Source: Planomonospora_B alba
Lineage (GTDB): Bacteria > Actinomycetota > Actinomycetes > Streptosporangiales > Streptosporangiaceae
DNA: 64,000 nucleotides
Assembly (NCBI RefSeq): GCF_039534085.1
Contig: NZ_BAAAUT010000021.1
Location: 1 to 64,000 of the forward strand
Direction of reading: 5' to 3'
The notes under the pieces were generated by a model, which was not told where the DNA came from, made no database searches, and worked only from the letters and a program-made list of their open reading frames with translations. A program made the position numbers and the translations under genes. Below are positions 25,262-33,517 of the stretch, piece by piece. Each line of letters opens with the position of its first letter. The stretch's first letter is position 1.

Positions 25262-25334
25262 ATGGCCCTAGCTCAATTGGTAGAGCAACCGTCTCCAAAG
25301 CGGTTTGGTCTAGGTTCGAATCCTAGGGGCTGTG
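25262..25334 (+). tRNA. tRNA-Trp (CCA anticodon)
   Basis: Complete cloverleaf: acceptor ATGGCCC/GGGCTGT, D-arm GCTC...GAGC, anticodon stem ACCGT/GCGGT with loop CTCCAAA, T-arm CTAGG-TTCGAAT-CCTAG, discriminator G. Confidence 0.9.
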
Positions 25335-25341
25335 CGAGGGT

Positions 25342-25415
25342 AGAGGTTCGGGTTCGATTCCCGGTTCACCGCTTTCATCGGGGAATGGTGTAACGGAAGC
25401 TCGCTACCCATGGAA
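25342..25415 (+). other. tRNA fragments in reversed order
   Basis: A T-arm, TCGGG-TTCGATT-CCCGG, with an acceptor 3' strand TTCACCG (25348-25371) is followed, seven bases later, by CGGGGAA (25379-25385), which pairs with TTCACCG at six of seven positions, and then by a Gln-like D-arm (TGGTGTAACGG). The 5' half thus follows the 3' half. The anticodon stem is poor. Debris is likelier than a working permuted tRNA. Confidence 0.3.
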
Positions 25416-25456
25416 GTTCGGAACGTTGCCAATCAGCAGAGAAGGGGGGTGTAAGC

Positions 25457-25876
25457 GTGGCAGGCATGGGCCCTGTACCGAAAGACAATAAGGTTCGCCG
25501 GAACACTGACTCTTTCGATTCCATCACGCTTAGCGAGCCTTCCGGAGTGAAGGCCCCGAAGCTTCGCGGATATACGAAGTATTCCGCGGCTACCCGTGAA
25601 TGGTGGGATACGTGGTGTTCGTCTCCACAGGCTTCGGTTTTTACGCCTACTGATTGGCAACGTCTACAGATGCTTGCCCCGCTGGTTGAGCAGTACCACC
25701 AGGAACCGAAGACAGCGCTTCTAGCGGAGATTCGGCTTAATGAGGAACGGCTAGGGGCTACGGTCGCTGACCGTATGCGGCTTCGGATGAAGCTTGCTGG
25801 TCCGAAGGAAGAGAGCAAGCCGAAGCTTGCCGCGGTTTCTTCCCTGTCCGATCGGCGGAAGGCTCTAGAAGACTGA
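25457..25876 (+). CDS. terS: Terminase small subunit
   Basis: 139 residues, P27-like small-terminase pattern: an N-terminal basic/flexible part, a central helical region (ATREWWDTWCSSPQASVFTPTDWQRLQMLAPLVEQYH) and a C-terminal helical tail. It recognises the packaging site and recruits the large subunit. GTG 25457 follows AAGGGGGG. First gene of the rightward late operon; its stop overlaps the next start. Confidence 0.8.
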   Translation: MAGMGPVPKDNKVRRNTDSFDSITLSEPSGVKAPKLRGYTKYSAATREWWDTWCSSPQASVFTPTDWQRLQMLAPLVEQYHQEPKTALLAEIRLNEERLGATVADRMRLRMKLAGPKEESKPKLAAVSSLSDRRKALED

Positions 25877-26070
25877 TGCCTAGGGCGAAGCTCGCGAAGG
25901 TCGTTAACGTCACGTCGCTTCCCGGCGGCTATTTCAGTTTCACTATCGACGGAGAAGAGTTCCCCTGGTTGACGCAAGGGCTGTCTGTCTCTATCGAACC
26001 AGGGGACAAGGGTTCATCTATCACGATCACGATTCCCGCTAACCGTGTGGAAGTGATCCGGGAAACTTAG
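25876..26070 (+). CDS. 64-residue protein between terminase genes
   Basis: Beta-rich small protein (SLPGGYFSFTIDGEEFPWLTQGLSVSIEPGDKGSSITITIP) whose ATG overlaps the terS stop (TGATG), with terL following closely. The tight packing makes expression likely. The function is not known; possibly a packaging or head-decoration accessory. Confidence 0.65.
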   Translation: MPRAKLAKVVNVTSLPGGYFSFTIDGEEFPWLTQGLSVSIEPGDKGSSITITIPANRVEVIRET

Positions 26071-26079
26071 GGGGTTACG

Positions 26080-27630
26080 GTGCCGTACGGTCCCGATGGA
26101 CGTTGGACGGCTCCGGAATACTCGCTTGGCTACCAGGTCATTGATTGGATAGAGGCTTACCTGGTTCACGGCCCCGGAGATGTGCAGGGGCAACCGATCA
26201 CGATTGACCGCGAGTATGCGCGGTTCATCGTTGACGCTTACGAAGTCGATTCCCGGGGCCGTAGGCGGGTCACTAGCGCTTTCCTGTCCCGGCCGAAGGG
26301 CCGGGCGAAGTCGGAGCTTGCCGGGATGCTCGTTTGTGCGGAAGCGCTAGGGCCGGTTCGCTGTGACGGGTTCGACGCTAACGGGAACCCGGTCGGCCGG
26401 CCGCTGACGTACCCGTATATTCGCTGTCTCGCTACCGAAGAGACACAGGCGGGCAACACGTATGACAATGTGTACTACATGCTGACGGAGGGGCCGCTAG
26501 CGGACACTTCGGGGCTTGACGTGAACCTGTCCGCGGTGAACTTGCCGGATGGAGGGAAGATTGTTCCTTCTACCGCGTCTTCGTCTTCGAAGGATGGCGG
26601 TAAGGAATCCTTCGCGGTCTTTGACGAGAGTCACCTGTACACGCTTCCGGAGCTTCACAGGATGTATAACACGGTTACCCGTAACCTTCTTAAGCGGAAG
26701 GCCGCGGAACCGTGGGCCTTGGAAACGTCAACCATGTATGCCCCGGGCGAAGGCAGTATCGCGGAACTGACACACGGCAACTACCTTAAGGTAGTTGAAG
26801 GGCTTCTAGATAACCCTGGTCTGCTGTTCGACCATAGGGAAGCCCCTCCGGTTTCCATCCGGAACAAGGCGGAGCTTAAGAAGGCTCTCCGTTACGTGTA
26901 CGGCCCGGCCGCGGAATGGATGGACCTAGACCGGATGGTTACGGAGTTACAGCAGATGCCGGAGCATGAGGCACGGCGGTACTTCCTTAACCAGCCTACG
27001 GCTACCGCTGACCAATGGATGCCAAAGGAAGCATGGGACGCGGTTCGGTCGGATGCCCGACCGGAACCCGGGGACCAAATCGCTATCGGCTTTGACGGTT
27101 CGTTGCGGTACGACGCGACAGCGATTGTCGGCTGTCGCCTGTCCGATGGACTGATCTTCCCGATTAAGGTTTGGGAGAATCCCCATACTTCCGATGATTG
27201 GGAAGTGGACGTTTTAGCGGTAGATGCCGCTATGGCGGAAGCGTTCAAAACGTATCGTGTCGAGTGGGTTTATGCTGACCCGGCGTACTGGCAAGACATT
27301 GTCGGACGTTGGGCCCTAGAGTTCGGAACCGATCACGTCTTTGAGTTTTGGACTCACCGGGATACCCCTATGGCTACCGCGGTTGAGCGGTTCCGTACGG
27401 CTGTCGAGACTCGACAGGTTAGCCATATCGGGGACGCGACTCTTACCCGTCACGTAATGAATGCGCGGACTCGCGAAGTCCGCGCGGGGGCTGTCCTTCG
27501 GAAGGAAACGAAGCGGTCTAAGAAGCACATTGACGCCTGTATGGCGGCCGTCCTAGCCGTAGAAGCCCGTGCTGACGCTCTAGCTGATGGACGCATGAGG
27601 AAGAAGCGCTATCGGGCTATGAGTTACTAG
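26080..27630 (+). CDS. terL: Terminase large subunit
   Basis: 516 residues. N-terminal ATPase part has SRPKGRAKSELAG as the deviant Walker A and VFDESHLY as Walker B. The C-terminal RNase H-like nuclease has IGFDGSLRYDATAIVG (first catalytic Asp), WVYADPAYW (second) and a late KKHIDAC region. This is the motor and headful/cos nuclease that packages DNA. Start GTG 26080, 9 bases after the preceding stop. Confidence 0.93.
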   Translation: MPYGPDGRWTAPEYSLGYQVIDWIEAYLVHGPGDVQGQPITIDREYARFIVDAYEVDSRGRRRVTSAFLSRPKGRAKSELAGMLVCAEALGPVRCDGFDANGNPVGRPLTYPYIRCLATEETQAGNTYDNVYYMLTEGPLADTSGLDVNLSAVNLPDGGKIVPSTASSSSKDGGKESFAVFDESHLYTLPELHRMYNTVTRNLLKRKAAEPWALETSTMYAPGEGSIAELTHGNYLKVVEGLLDNPGLLFDHREAPPVSIRNKAELKKALRYVYGPAAEWMDLDRMVTELQQMPEHEARRYFLNQPTATADQWMPKEAWDAVRSDARPEPGDQIAIGFDGSLRYDATAIVGCRLSDGLIFPIKVWENPHTSDDWEVDVLAVDAAMAEAFKTYRVEWVYADPAYWQDIVGRWALEFGTDHVFEFWTHRDTPMATAVERFRTAVETRQVSHIGDATLTRHVMNARTREVRAGAVLRKETKRSKKHIDACMAAVLAVEARADALADGRMRKKRYRAMSY

Positions 27631-27639
27631 GAAGGCTAG

Positions 27640-29037
27640 ATGTATCTAACGCAAGAGCCGGAGACGCCGGAACAGTGGATTGATCACCTGTCCCGGGAGA
27701 TTCAGCATCAGTCGGCGGAGTCCGCGAAGTATGACAACTACTATGAGGGGAAGCATCCCCTAGCTTTCGCACAGGTCAAGTTTAAGGAAGCCTTCGGCGG
27801 ATTGTTCGAAGGCCAATGGGCGGATAACTTCTGTGCCCTGGTGGTTGACTCTGTAGCGGAGCGGCTAGGCGTCGAAGGGTTCCGGCTGACGGAGGACCCG
27901 AAGGCCGACCGGGATGCTTGGGATATCTGGCAGAGATCCGGCATGGATGCCGAGTCAGACGCTACGCACACTGACGTTTTAGTGGAGTCCCGTGCTTTCG
28001 TGCATGTGTGGGCTGACGCTGACGGGTACCCGGTTCTTACCCCGTACTCTGCGCACGAAGCCGCGGTAGCGTACGTTCCGGGCCGGCGGAAGCTCCGCCG
28101 GATGGGGCTTACTCGTCAGGTAGACGAGTGGGGTACTGAGCATGTAGCGCTGATGACGCCTAAGAGCGTGTACACGACTACCAGGCCGCAGGGTTCGGAG
28201 AAGTGGGCTGACGGGAAGCTAGCCCCTAACCCGCTAGGCGTGGTCCCGATTGTTCCTATCAACAATAGGCCGCGGCTCCGCGGTGAACCCATGTCGGAGC
28301 TACACCGAATCATCCCACTCCAAAACGCGGTCAATAAGGTGATGATGGATGCCCTTGTAGCGTCGGAAATGGGATCGTTTCCGATGCGTTGGGTAACCGG
28401 CTTGGAGCTTGACGAAGTGGACGGCAGGAAGGAACCCCCGCCGTTTAAGGTTGCCCTAGACAAGATGCTTCACAGTGAAGACCCGAACACTAAGTTTGGT
28501 CAGTTTGAAACTGTGGACCTAGGGAACTACGTTCGTCTAATCGACGCTCTTACTACGCACATCGCGAGCGTTTCCCGCATCCCGACGCATTACTTCCTGC
28601 TACAGGCGGGACAGCCGCCTTCCGGCGAGTCGATTAAGTCCGCGGAAGCGGGTCTAGTCGCGAAGGTGGTTCAGCGTCAGCGCTGTTTCGGCGAAGCATG
28701 GGAAGAAGTGATCCGGCTTGCCTTCGCAGTTCTTAAGGACCCGCGGAAGGATGCCTTCCGGGCCGAAGTGATCTGGAGAGATCCGGAGTACAGGACCGAA
28801 GGCGAACACATTGACGCTCTAATGAAGCTTAAGAGTCTAGGCGTGCCTGACAGACAGCTACAGGAAGACGCGGGCTACAGCCCCGGGCAGATTGAACGCT
28901 TCCCGGAGCTTCGCGACGAAGAAGCCCGCGAAGCGGTAGAGCGAGCAAAGCGGTTCGGCCTTACCCCTATAGCCGGCGTGCATGAGGACCAGGACGACGA
29001 AGACGGCCGGGCCGACCAGGACAGGGAAGCGGCATAG
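27640..29037 (+). CDS. Portal protein (SPP1 gp6-like)
   Basis: 465 residues. The N-terminus (WIDHLSREIQHQSAESAKYDNYYEGKHPL) and the pattern IIPLQNAVNKVMMDALVASEMGSFPMRWV followed by HYFLLQAGQPPSGESIKSAEAGLVAKV are typical of SPP1 gp6/DUF1483-type portals, which form the dodecameric DNA channel. The C-terminus is acidic (EDQDDEDGRADQD). Its stop overlaps the inferred start of the MuF-like gene. Confidence 0.92.
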   Translation: MYLTQEPETPEQWIDHLSREIQHQSAESAKYDNYYEGKHPLAFAQVKFKEAFGGLFEGQWADNFCALVVDSVAERLGVEGFRLTEDPKADRDAWDIWQRSGMDAESDATHTDVLVESRAFVHVWADADGYPVLTPYSAHEAAVAYVPGRRKLRRMGLTRQVDEWGTEHVALMTPKSVYTTTRPQGSEKWADGKLAPNPLGVVPIVPINNRPRLRGEPMSELHRIIPLQNAVNKVMMDALVASEMGSFPMRWVTGLELDEVDGRKEPPPFKVALDKMLHSEDPNTKFGQFETVDLGNYVRLIDALTTHIASVSRIPTHYFLLQAGQPPSGESIKSAEAGLVAKVVQRQRCFGEAWEEVIRLAFAVLKDPRKDAFRAEVIWRDPEYRTEGEHIDALMKLKSLGVPDRQLQEDAGYSPGQIERFPELRDEEAREAVERAKRFGLTPIAGVHEDQDDEDGRADQDREAA

Positions 29038-29759
29038 CTACCCGTCTAGGGAGCGTTTACGACAGCTATAGCCGTGAACGTCTGACGCTCCGGCGAGTGT
29101 TGACGGGAAGGGTTCTAGGGCTATGGCGGGCCCTTCCGTCCCACAGAGACAGTGTGATCCCTGGTTGGCTTGCTGACGTGGTCCCGATCGTTCGGGCCGG
29201 GCAGCAGCAGGAAGCCCGTTGGGCTGTTGACCTTATCGACCAGGTGACGAGAGAGACGCGGGGCCGGCCGGCCCCCGTCGTTGACCTGTCCCGGGTCCGC
29301 GGCCGGGTCAACGGGGTTCCGTTGGAAGACGTGTACACACGTCCGTTCCATCGGGTCTGGACTGACCTATCCGAAGGCCGGAACTACAGGGACGCGGTAG
29401 AGGCGACAGCCGACAGGCTAGGCCGGGCAATCGAAGCTGACTTGCAGCTAGCGGCCCGGGATGCTCTCTCCGTTGCCATGGAATCCGATCCGGAGATCAT
29501 TGGTTATAAGCGGGTCCTGTCGGCTAGGCCGAACCATTGCGGGCTATGCGAGATCGCTAGTACGAACACGTATAGCCGCGGGGACCTACTTCCTATTCAT
29601 CCGTCTTGCGCATGTTCGGTTAGACCGATCTATGAAGGCGGGGAGGGGAGCGACTTCCTAGATAGGCAAGTTGCTTCCGCTTATGCGCGTGCCCTGGCAG
29701 AGGGCCGCATTTCAGTGAGTGATCACGAAGAGTACGGCCCTTATCTACAGGCCGCGTAA
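29034..29759 (+). CDS. MuF-like minor head protein (probable ATA start)
   Basis: About 241 residues. The C-terminal MuF-type motif has GYKRVLSARPNHCGLCEIASTNTYSRGDLLPIHPSCACSVRP, with two Cys pairs. The frame is clearly coding upstream of the first standard codon (GTG 29097, no ribosome site), with residues LGSVYDSYSRERLTLRRV, but holds no ATG, GTG or TTG between a stop at 28983 and 29097. The best start is ATA 29034: AGGGAAG lies just upstream and ATA overlaps the portal stop as ATAG. It probably sits inside the head near the portal. Confidence 0.8.
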   Translation: MATRLGSVYDSYSRERLTLRRVLTGRVLGLWRALPSHRDSVIPGWLADVVPIVRAGQQQEARWAVDLIDQVTRETRGRPAPVVDLSRVRGRVNGVPLEDVYTRPFHRVWTDLSEGRNYRDAVEATADRLGRAIEADLQLAARDALSVAMESDPEIIGYKRVLSARPNHCGLCEIASTNTYSRGDLLPIHPSCACSVRPIYEGGEGSDFLDRQVASAYARALAEGRISVSDHEEYGPYLQAA

Positions 29760-29797
29760 TCGCCCGACATGGGTTATCCGACATGGAAGAGAACATT

Positions 29798-30376
29798 ATG
29801 AGTGAGACGAACAACCAGCCTGACGACACTGCGGTTTCTGACCAGCCGGCGGAGTCTACCGACATGGGGGCTACCGATAGCACGGATTGGAAGGCCGAAG
29901 CGGAGAAGTGGAAGGCTCTAGCCCGCAAGCATGAGAAGGGCTTTAAGACGCTCTCTAGCGAGCTTGACGCTATCAAGGCTTCGCAGATGTCAGAAGCGGA
30001 GAAGGCGGTAGCGGAAGCCGAAGCTCGCGGCCGGGCCGCGGCTCTCGCTGAGACGGGTCCGAAGCTTGCGAAGGCCGCACTAGCAGCGGAAGCGGCTAAG
30101 GCTGGTGTAACCCTTCCGGATGACCGGTTTATCAACTTCGCTCCGCTGGTCAGCGAGAGCGGAGAGCCGGACACGGACGCGATTGCTTCGTTTGTGAAGT
30201 CGCTTCCGAAGCCGAACACTTCCGAGTTCACACAGGACGTGTTTAAGGGTTCTTCTGGCGGTTCTGGTTCGAAGGTTCGTCAGCTCACACGCGAAGACCT
30301 ATCCCGGATGACGAACGAGGAAATTAACGCTGCCCGTGAGAAGGGTCAGCTTAACGCCCTGCTCGGCATCGCTTAG
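29798..30376 (+). CDS. Capsid scaffolding protein
   Basis: About 192 residues, highly charged and helical: an acidic disordered start, a coiled coil (KWKALARKHEKGFKTLSSELDAIKASQMSEAEKAVAEAEARGRAA), and a C-terminal capsid-binding-like segment with a Ser/Gly linker (GSSGGSGSKVRQLTREDLSRMTNEEI). It lies directly before the capsid gene, the standard scaffold position. ATG 29798 is preferred because GGAAGAGA lies upstream; ATG 29783 would start inside that site. Confidence 0.88.
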   Translation: MSETNNQPDDTAVSDQPAESTDMGATDSTDWKAEAEKWKALARKHEKGFKTLSSELDAIKASQMSEAEKAVAEAEARGRAAALAETGPKLAKAALAAEAAKAGVTLPDDRFINFAPLVSESGEPDTDAIASFVKSLPKPNTSEFTQDVFKGSSGGSGSKVRQLTREDLSRMTNEEINAAREKGQLNALLGIA

Positions 30377-30394
30377 ATGTGAAGGAAGATAACC

Positions 30395-31261
30395 ATTAGC
30401 ATTTTCAACACTACCGACCGGGCCGCTTACTTTATTCCCGAAGTTTGGACCGCGGGTATTTGGGCGGAGCTTAAGGCCGCTCTAGTTGTGGGTTCTGACC
30501 TAGTCGTTAACACTGACTATGAGGGCGAGATTCGTTCTCAGGGTGACAAGGTCAAGATCCCGACCGTTCTAGACCCGACCATTGAGGACTACGACCCGGT
30601 TACCGGTTTCGGCGACAGCATCCAGGACATCAAGGGTGCTGACAAGGGCTTTGAGATTGAGGAAGCTAAGGCTTTCCGTTTCAAGGTTGACGACATCGCT
30701 AAGGTTCAGTCCCTTATCGGTGGCAAGTACATGAACGAGGGTATGCGCCGGGCCGCTCGCAAGCTTGCGGAAGCGGCTGACGCTTACGTTGCCGGGAAGA
30801 TTGTTGACCCGGTCAGCGGTGCTCTTAACCGGGTTACGAACCTTGACCTGTCCGCTACCCCGGATGTCACCTATCAGCAGTTCGTTAACGCTCGCGTTGC
30901 ACTGGACAAGACGGAAACCCCGCATGACGGCCGGTTCGCTATCGTCTCGCCGGATCTGTACGGCCGGCTTCTTCTAGACCCGCGTTTCACTGACGCGAGT
31001 CAGTTCGGTTCTAACGAGCCGATCCGTAACGGTCTAGTTGGCCGCTTCCTTGGTTTCAACGTTGTCTCTTGCAACGTGCTTCCCGCTACCACTCACCTGA
31101 TCGCGGGTCACAAGATCGCAACTACGTACGCTGACCAGATTGTCGAGACGGAAGCGTATCGGCCGGAGAAGTGGTTTGCTGACGCTGTTCGCGGCCTACA
31201 TGTTTATGGCGCTCGCGTCATGAGGCGGGAACACCTTTACGTCGCCCAGACTGCGGCCTAA
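30395..31261 (+). CDS. Major capsid protein (probable ATT start)
   Basis: About 288 residues, HK97-like fold pattern: FIPEVWTAGIWAELKAALVVG then NTDYEGEIRSQGDKVKIPT, ending MRREHLYVAQ. The first standard start, GTG 30488, would remove about 31 conserved residues. Between the in-frame stop at 30380 and 30488 there is no ATG, GTG or TTG; ATT 30395 follows GAAGGAAG by about seven bases and gives the sensible N-terminus MSIFNTTDRAAYF. ATA 30389 is a less well spaced alternative. A rare start codon in the most abundant phage protein is notable. Confidence 0.9.
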   Translation: MSIFNTTDRAAYFIPEVWTAGIWAELKAALVVGSDLVVNTDYEGEIRSQGDKVKIPTVLDPTIEDYDPVTGFGDSIQDIKGADKGFEIEEAKAFRFKVDDIAKVQSLIGGKYMNEGMRRAARKLAEAADAYVAGKIVDPVSGALNRVTNLDLSATPDVTYQQFVNARVALDKTETPHDGRFAIVSPDLYGRLLLDPRFTDASQFGSNEPIRNGLVGRFLGFNVVSCNVLPATTHLIAGHKIATTYADQIVETEAYRPEKWFADAVRGLHVYGARVMRREHLYVAQTAA

Positions 31262-31273
31262 GCCGAAGGTTTA

Positions 31274-31296
31274 GGGGCCCCCTCCGCGGGGGCCCC
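31274..31296. terminator. Hairpin after the capsid gene
   Basis: GGGGCCCCC-TCCGC-GGGGGCCCC, no T-run. It may reduce readthrough from capsid into connector genes or stabilise the capsid mRNA 3' end. Confidence 0.55.
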
Positions 31297-31328
31297 GTGC
31301 CCGGCTTGGAAACCAGCGAAGGGAAAAG

Positions 31329-31880
31329 ATGCTTGTAACGCATGCTGACATCTCGGCAACCCTAGGCCGCGAGATCAGCGGAGATGAGCTAGCGCGAGTC
31401 GGAGAGCTGATTAACCAGGTTTCCGACCTAGTGAAGGCTTATTGCCGGCGGAACTTCGGCCGCGTCGAGGGCGACGTGTATACGGTCATTGCTCCGAACG
31501 ATCAGACGCTAGAGCTTCCAGGCTCTCCGGTTCACGAAGTGACCAGCGTTGAGATTGACGGGGTTCCGGTTACGGAGTGGACGCGAGCCGGCTCTACCCT
31601 GTGGCGTCGCTGGGGTTGGACTGTCCGGATGTTCTCTGATGTTCCGGCGGAAGTCCGGATCGTGTACACGCACGGGAATGATGATGTGCCCGGAGACGTG
31701 AAGGCCGTCATCTGTCAGGAAGTGGCCCGAATCCTAGAGAGCGCTCCGGGTCTCGCGAGCGAAACGGTAGGTGACGAATCACGGAGCTACGCGGACGCTG
31801 TTCCCGTTGGCCTATCGAAGTCGGCTAAGGCTGCCCTGAATCGGTACCGGCGGAAGGCCGGGACCCTGTCTACCCGGTAG
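31329..31880 (+). CDS. Head-tail connector protein (gp6/gp15-like)
   Basis: 183 residues. N-terminal helical part (ADISATLGREISGDELARVGELINQVSDLVKAYCRRNF) is typical of phage connector proteins that form a ring under the portal, followed by a beta-rich middle (VYTVIAPNDQTLELPGSPVHEVTSVEIDGVPVTEW). Start ATG 31329 behind GAAGGGAA. Contains one GTGTACAC site. Confidence 0.78.
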   Translation: MLVTHADISATLGREISGDELARVGELINQVSDLVKAYCRRNFGRVEGDVYTVIAPNDQTLELPGSPVHEVTSVEIDGVPVTEWTRAGSTLWRRWGWTVRMFSDVPAEVRIVYTHGNDDVPGDVKAVICQEVARILESAPGLASETVGDESRSYADAVPVGLSKSAKAALNRYRRKAGTLSTR

Positions 31881-31886
31881 GCCGAT

Positions 31887-32225
31887 ATGAGCGTGTACAC
31901 GGAGCGGGTGACCATTCTTCGGGCCCCGCTCGCTGACAGCGTCTATGGGCAGGTTCGCGACTGGTCGAAGGTGCGGCCGGCCGGGGCGTTCCGGGCTTCG
32001 GTACAGCCGTCCCCGGGGAACCAGTCGGCCCCTGATGAGTCGGCTGATCGGGAGACGGCTCTTACTCGGCTCCGTGTCTACCTACAGGGTTCGGCCGATG
32101 TGTCGGCAGAGGATCGGGTCAGGTGGCGCGGTACTGACTATGAGGTAGTTGGACAGCCGTACGTCTGGCATTCCCGCGGCCGGGCCCGGTACACAGCGCT
32201 TACGGTACAGGTGGTTAATGCCTGA
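31887..32225 (+). CDS. Head closure / head-tail joining protein
   Basis: 112 residues with the beta-barrel pattern of Siphovirus head closure proteins (VTILRAPLADSVYGQVRDW ... GRARYTALTVQV). The second and third codons lie in a GTGTACAC site. It starts 6 bases after the connector gene and overlaps the next start. Confidence 0.7.
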   Translation: MSVYTERVTILRAPLADSVYGQVRDWSKVRPAGAFRASVQPSPGNQSAPDESADRETALTRLRVYLQGSADVSAEDRVRWRGTDYEVVGQPYVWHSRGRARYTALTVQVVNA

Positions 32226-32523
32226 CGTAGAAGTGAAGCTAGACCAGGCCGCTATTGAGTCGCTGACGAAGACTCCGGAAGTCGCGAAACGGGTCCTGAC
32301 TACGGCCCGGAGTATCGCGACGCTCGCGAGGAAGTTAGCCCCGAAGCGTCAGCCCCGACAGATGTACGCTCGGAGCATTAAGACGCTTCTAGAGGTAGAG
32401 GCTTCGGGTCCTGTCGCTTACGTCTCGGCTGACGTTGACGCTATCAAGATTGAGTTTGGGACCGAAGACACGCCGCGATTCCGGCCGTTGGGCAAAGCCC
32501 TAGAAGCGAAGCGGATCAGATGA
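32218..32523 (+). CDS. HK97 gp10-like minor tail protein
   Basis: 101 residues; the helical N-terminus (LDQAAIESLTKTPEVAKRVLTTARSIATLARKLAP) and the IEFGTEDTPRFRPLGKALE ending match HK97 gp10-type tail-completion proteins. I set the start at ATG 32218, overlapping the preceding stop; longer frames run inside the upstream gene. Confidence 0.72.
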   Translation: MPDVEVKLDQAAIESLTKTPEVAKRVLTTARSIATLARKLAPKRQPRQMYARSIKTLLEVEASGPVAYVSADVDAIKIEFGTEDTPRFRPLGKALEAKRIR

Positions 32524-32912
32524 TTTATGACCCTATCGAAGTCGGGGTTAAGTTCCTACGTTCACGTATCACTGACGTTCCCGTAGCCGCGAGTCTGGTT
32601 GGGCATAAGACGGGCCGGCCCCGGCTGGTTGTTCACCTGACCGGCGGGGGCCGGTCGATTCGGGACAGGCTAGACCTGGTCACGATTGACGTTGACGCTT
32701 ACGGCCCCGATAAGGGGGCCGCTCTAGCGCTCGCTATGCGCGCTAGGGCCGCTCTACTGCGTGACGGGCCCGGCTGGTCAGACGGGACTGTCGTCTTCGC
32801 TGACGTGACCGAAGAACTCTTCCCGACTGACCTAGAAGACACCGTTAGCAGTGAACAGCGGTTCGTCTTCTCCGCCTCTATCTACGTCTATCTCAGGAGA
32901 GCTTTTGTCTAA
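32520..32912 (+). CDS. Tail terminator protein
   Basis: 130 residues; the alternating strand/helix pattern (EVGVKFLRSRI..., PRLVVHLTGGGRSIRDRLDLVTIDVDAYGPDKGAALALAMRARAALL ... RFVFSASIYVYLRR) fits tail terminators that cap the tail tube. Its position between the tail-completion and tail-tube genes is canonical. ATG overlaps the previous stop; the C-terminus overlaps the tail-tube start. Confidence 0.75.
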   Translation: MIYDPIEVGVKFLRSRITDVPVAASLVGHKTGRPRLVVHLTGGGRSIRDRLDLVTIDVDAYGPDKGAALALAMRARAALLRDGPGWSDGTVVFADVTEELFPTDLEDTVSSEQRFVFSASIYVYLRRAFV

Positions 32913-33486
32913 GCTAGATGCCGGAGCGATCCGGTTCGCCCCTAACGGTCGAATCCTTATGGGGGCCGCTAACGCTTCCCTTCCGACCTACCCGAACGAC
33001 GATACCGCGTTTGATAACGACACTCCGATTACCGGCTTCACTGATCTAGGTTATGCAAGCGAGGATGGCGTGTCCCTTACGCCTTCGCTTTCTGTTACCG
33101 AAGTCCCGGTTTGGCAGTCGGCTACCGCGGCGAAGCTTAACGTTACCGCGGCCGGTCTCACTATCGGTTTCACCCTTATGCAGTGGGACCAGGACACTAC
33201 CGCACTGTTCTTTAACGGTACGTGGACTAAGAGCGGTGAGCTTTCCACGCTGATCCTCCCGTCTAACCCGATTCTCCGTGAGCGGTCTTTCCTTGTCCTG
33301 TGGGGCGACGGAGACGACGTTTCTTCGCTGTTCGTTCCGCGGGCCATGGTTTCGGAGCGGGAAGCTCTGACGGTTGGCAAGTCGAACCCGTCCACTCTCG
33401 GCATGACGCTTACTTCGCTTGACGCGGCCGGCGAGCTAGGCAGGGTCACGACTACCGCGGACATGGTTCCTAGCCAGACTCCGTAA
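32905..33486 (+). CDS. Major tail (tube) protein
   Basis: 193 residues, beta-rich, with the characteristic LMGAANASLPTYPNDDTAFDNDTP... and GFTLMQWDQDTTALFFNGTW. The chosen start is TTG 32905-32907 behind AGGAGAG; the longer frame from 32851 lies inside the terminator gene. It forms the hexameric rings of the tail tube around the tape measure. Confidence 0.82.
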   Translation: MSKLDAGAIRFAPNGRILMGAANASLPTYPNDDTAFDNDTPITGFTDLGYASEDGVSLTPSLSVTEVPVWQSATAAKLNVTAAGLTIGFTLMQWDQDTTALFFNGTWTKSGELSTLILPSNPILRERSFLVLWGDGDDVSSLFVPRAMVSEREALTVGKSNPSTLGMTLTSLDAAGELGRVTTTADMVPSQTP

Positions 33487-33517
33487 CCCCATCTATCCAA
33501 TCTGAGGAGAGTTCCAC

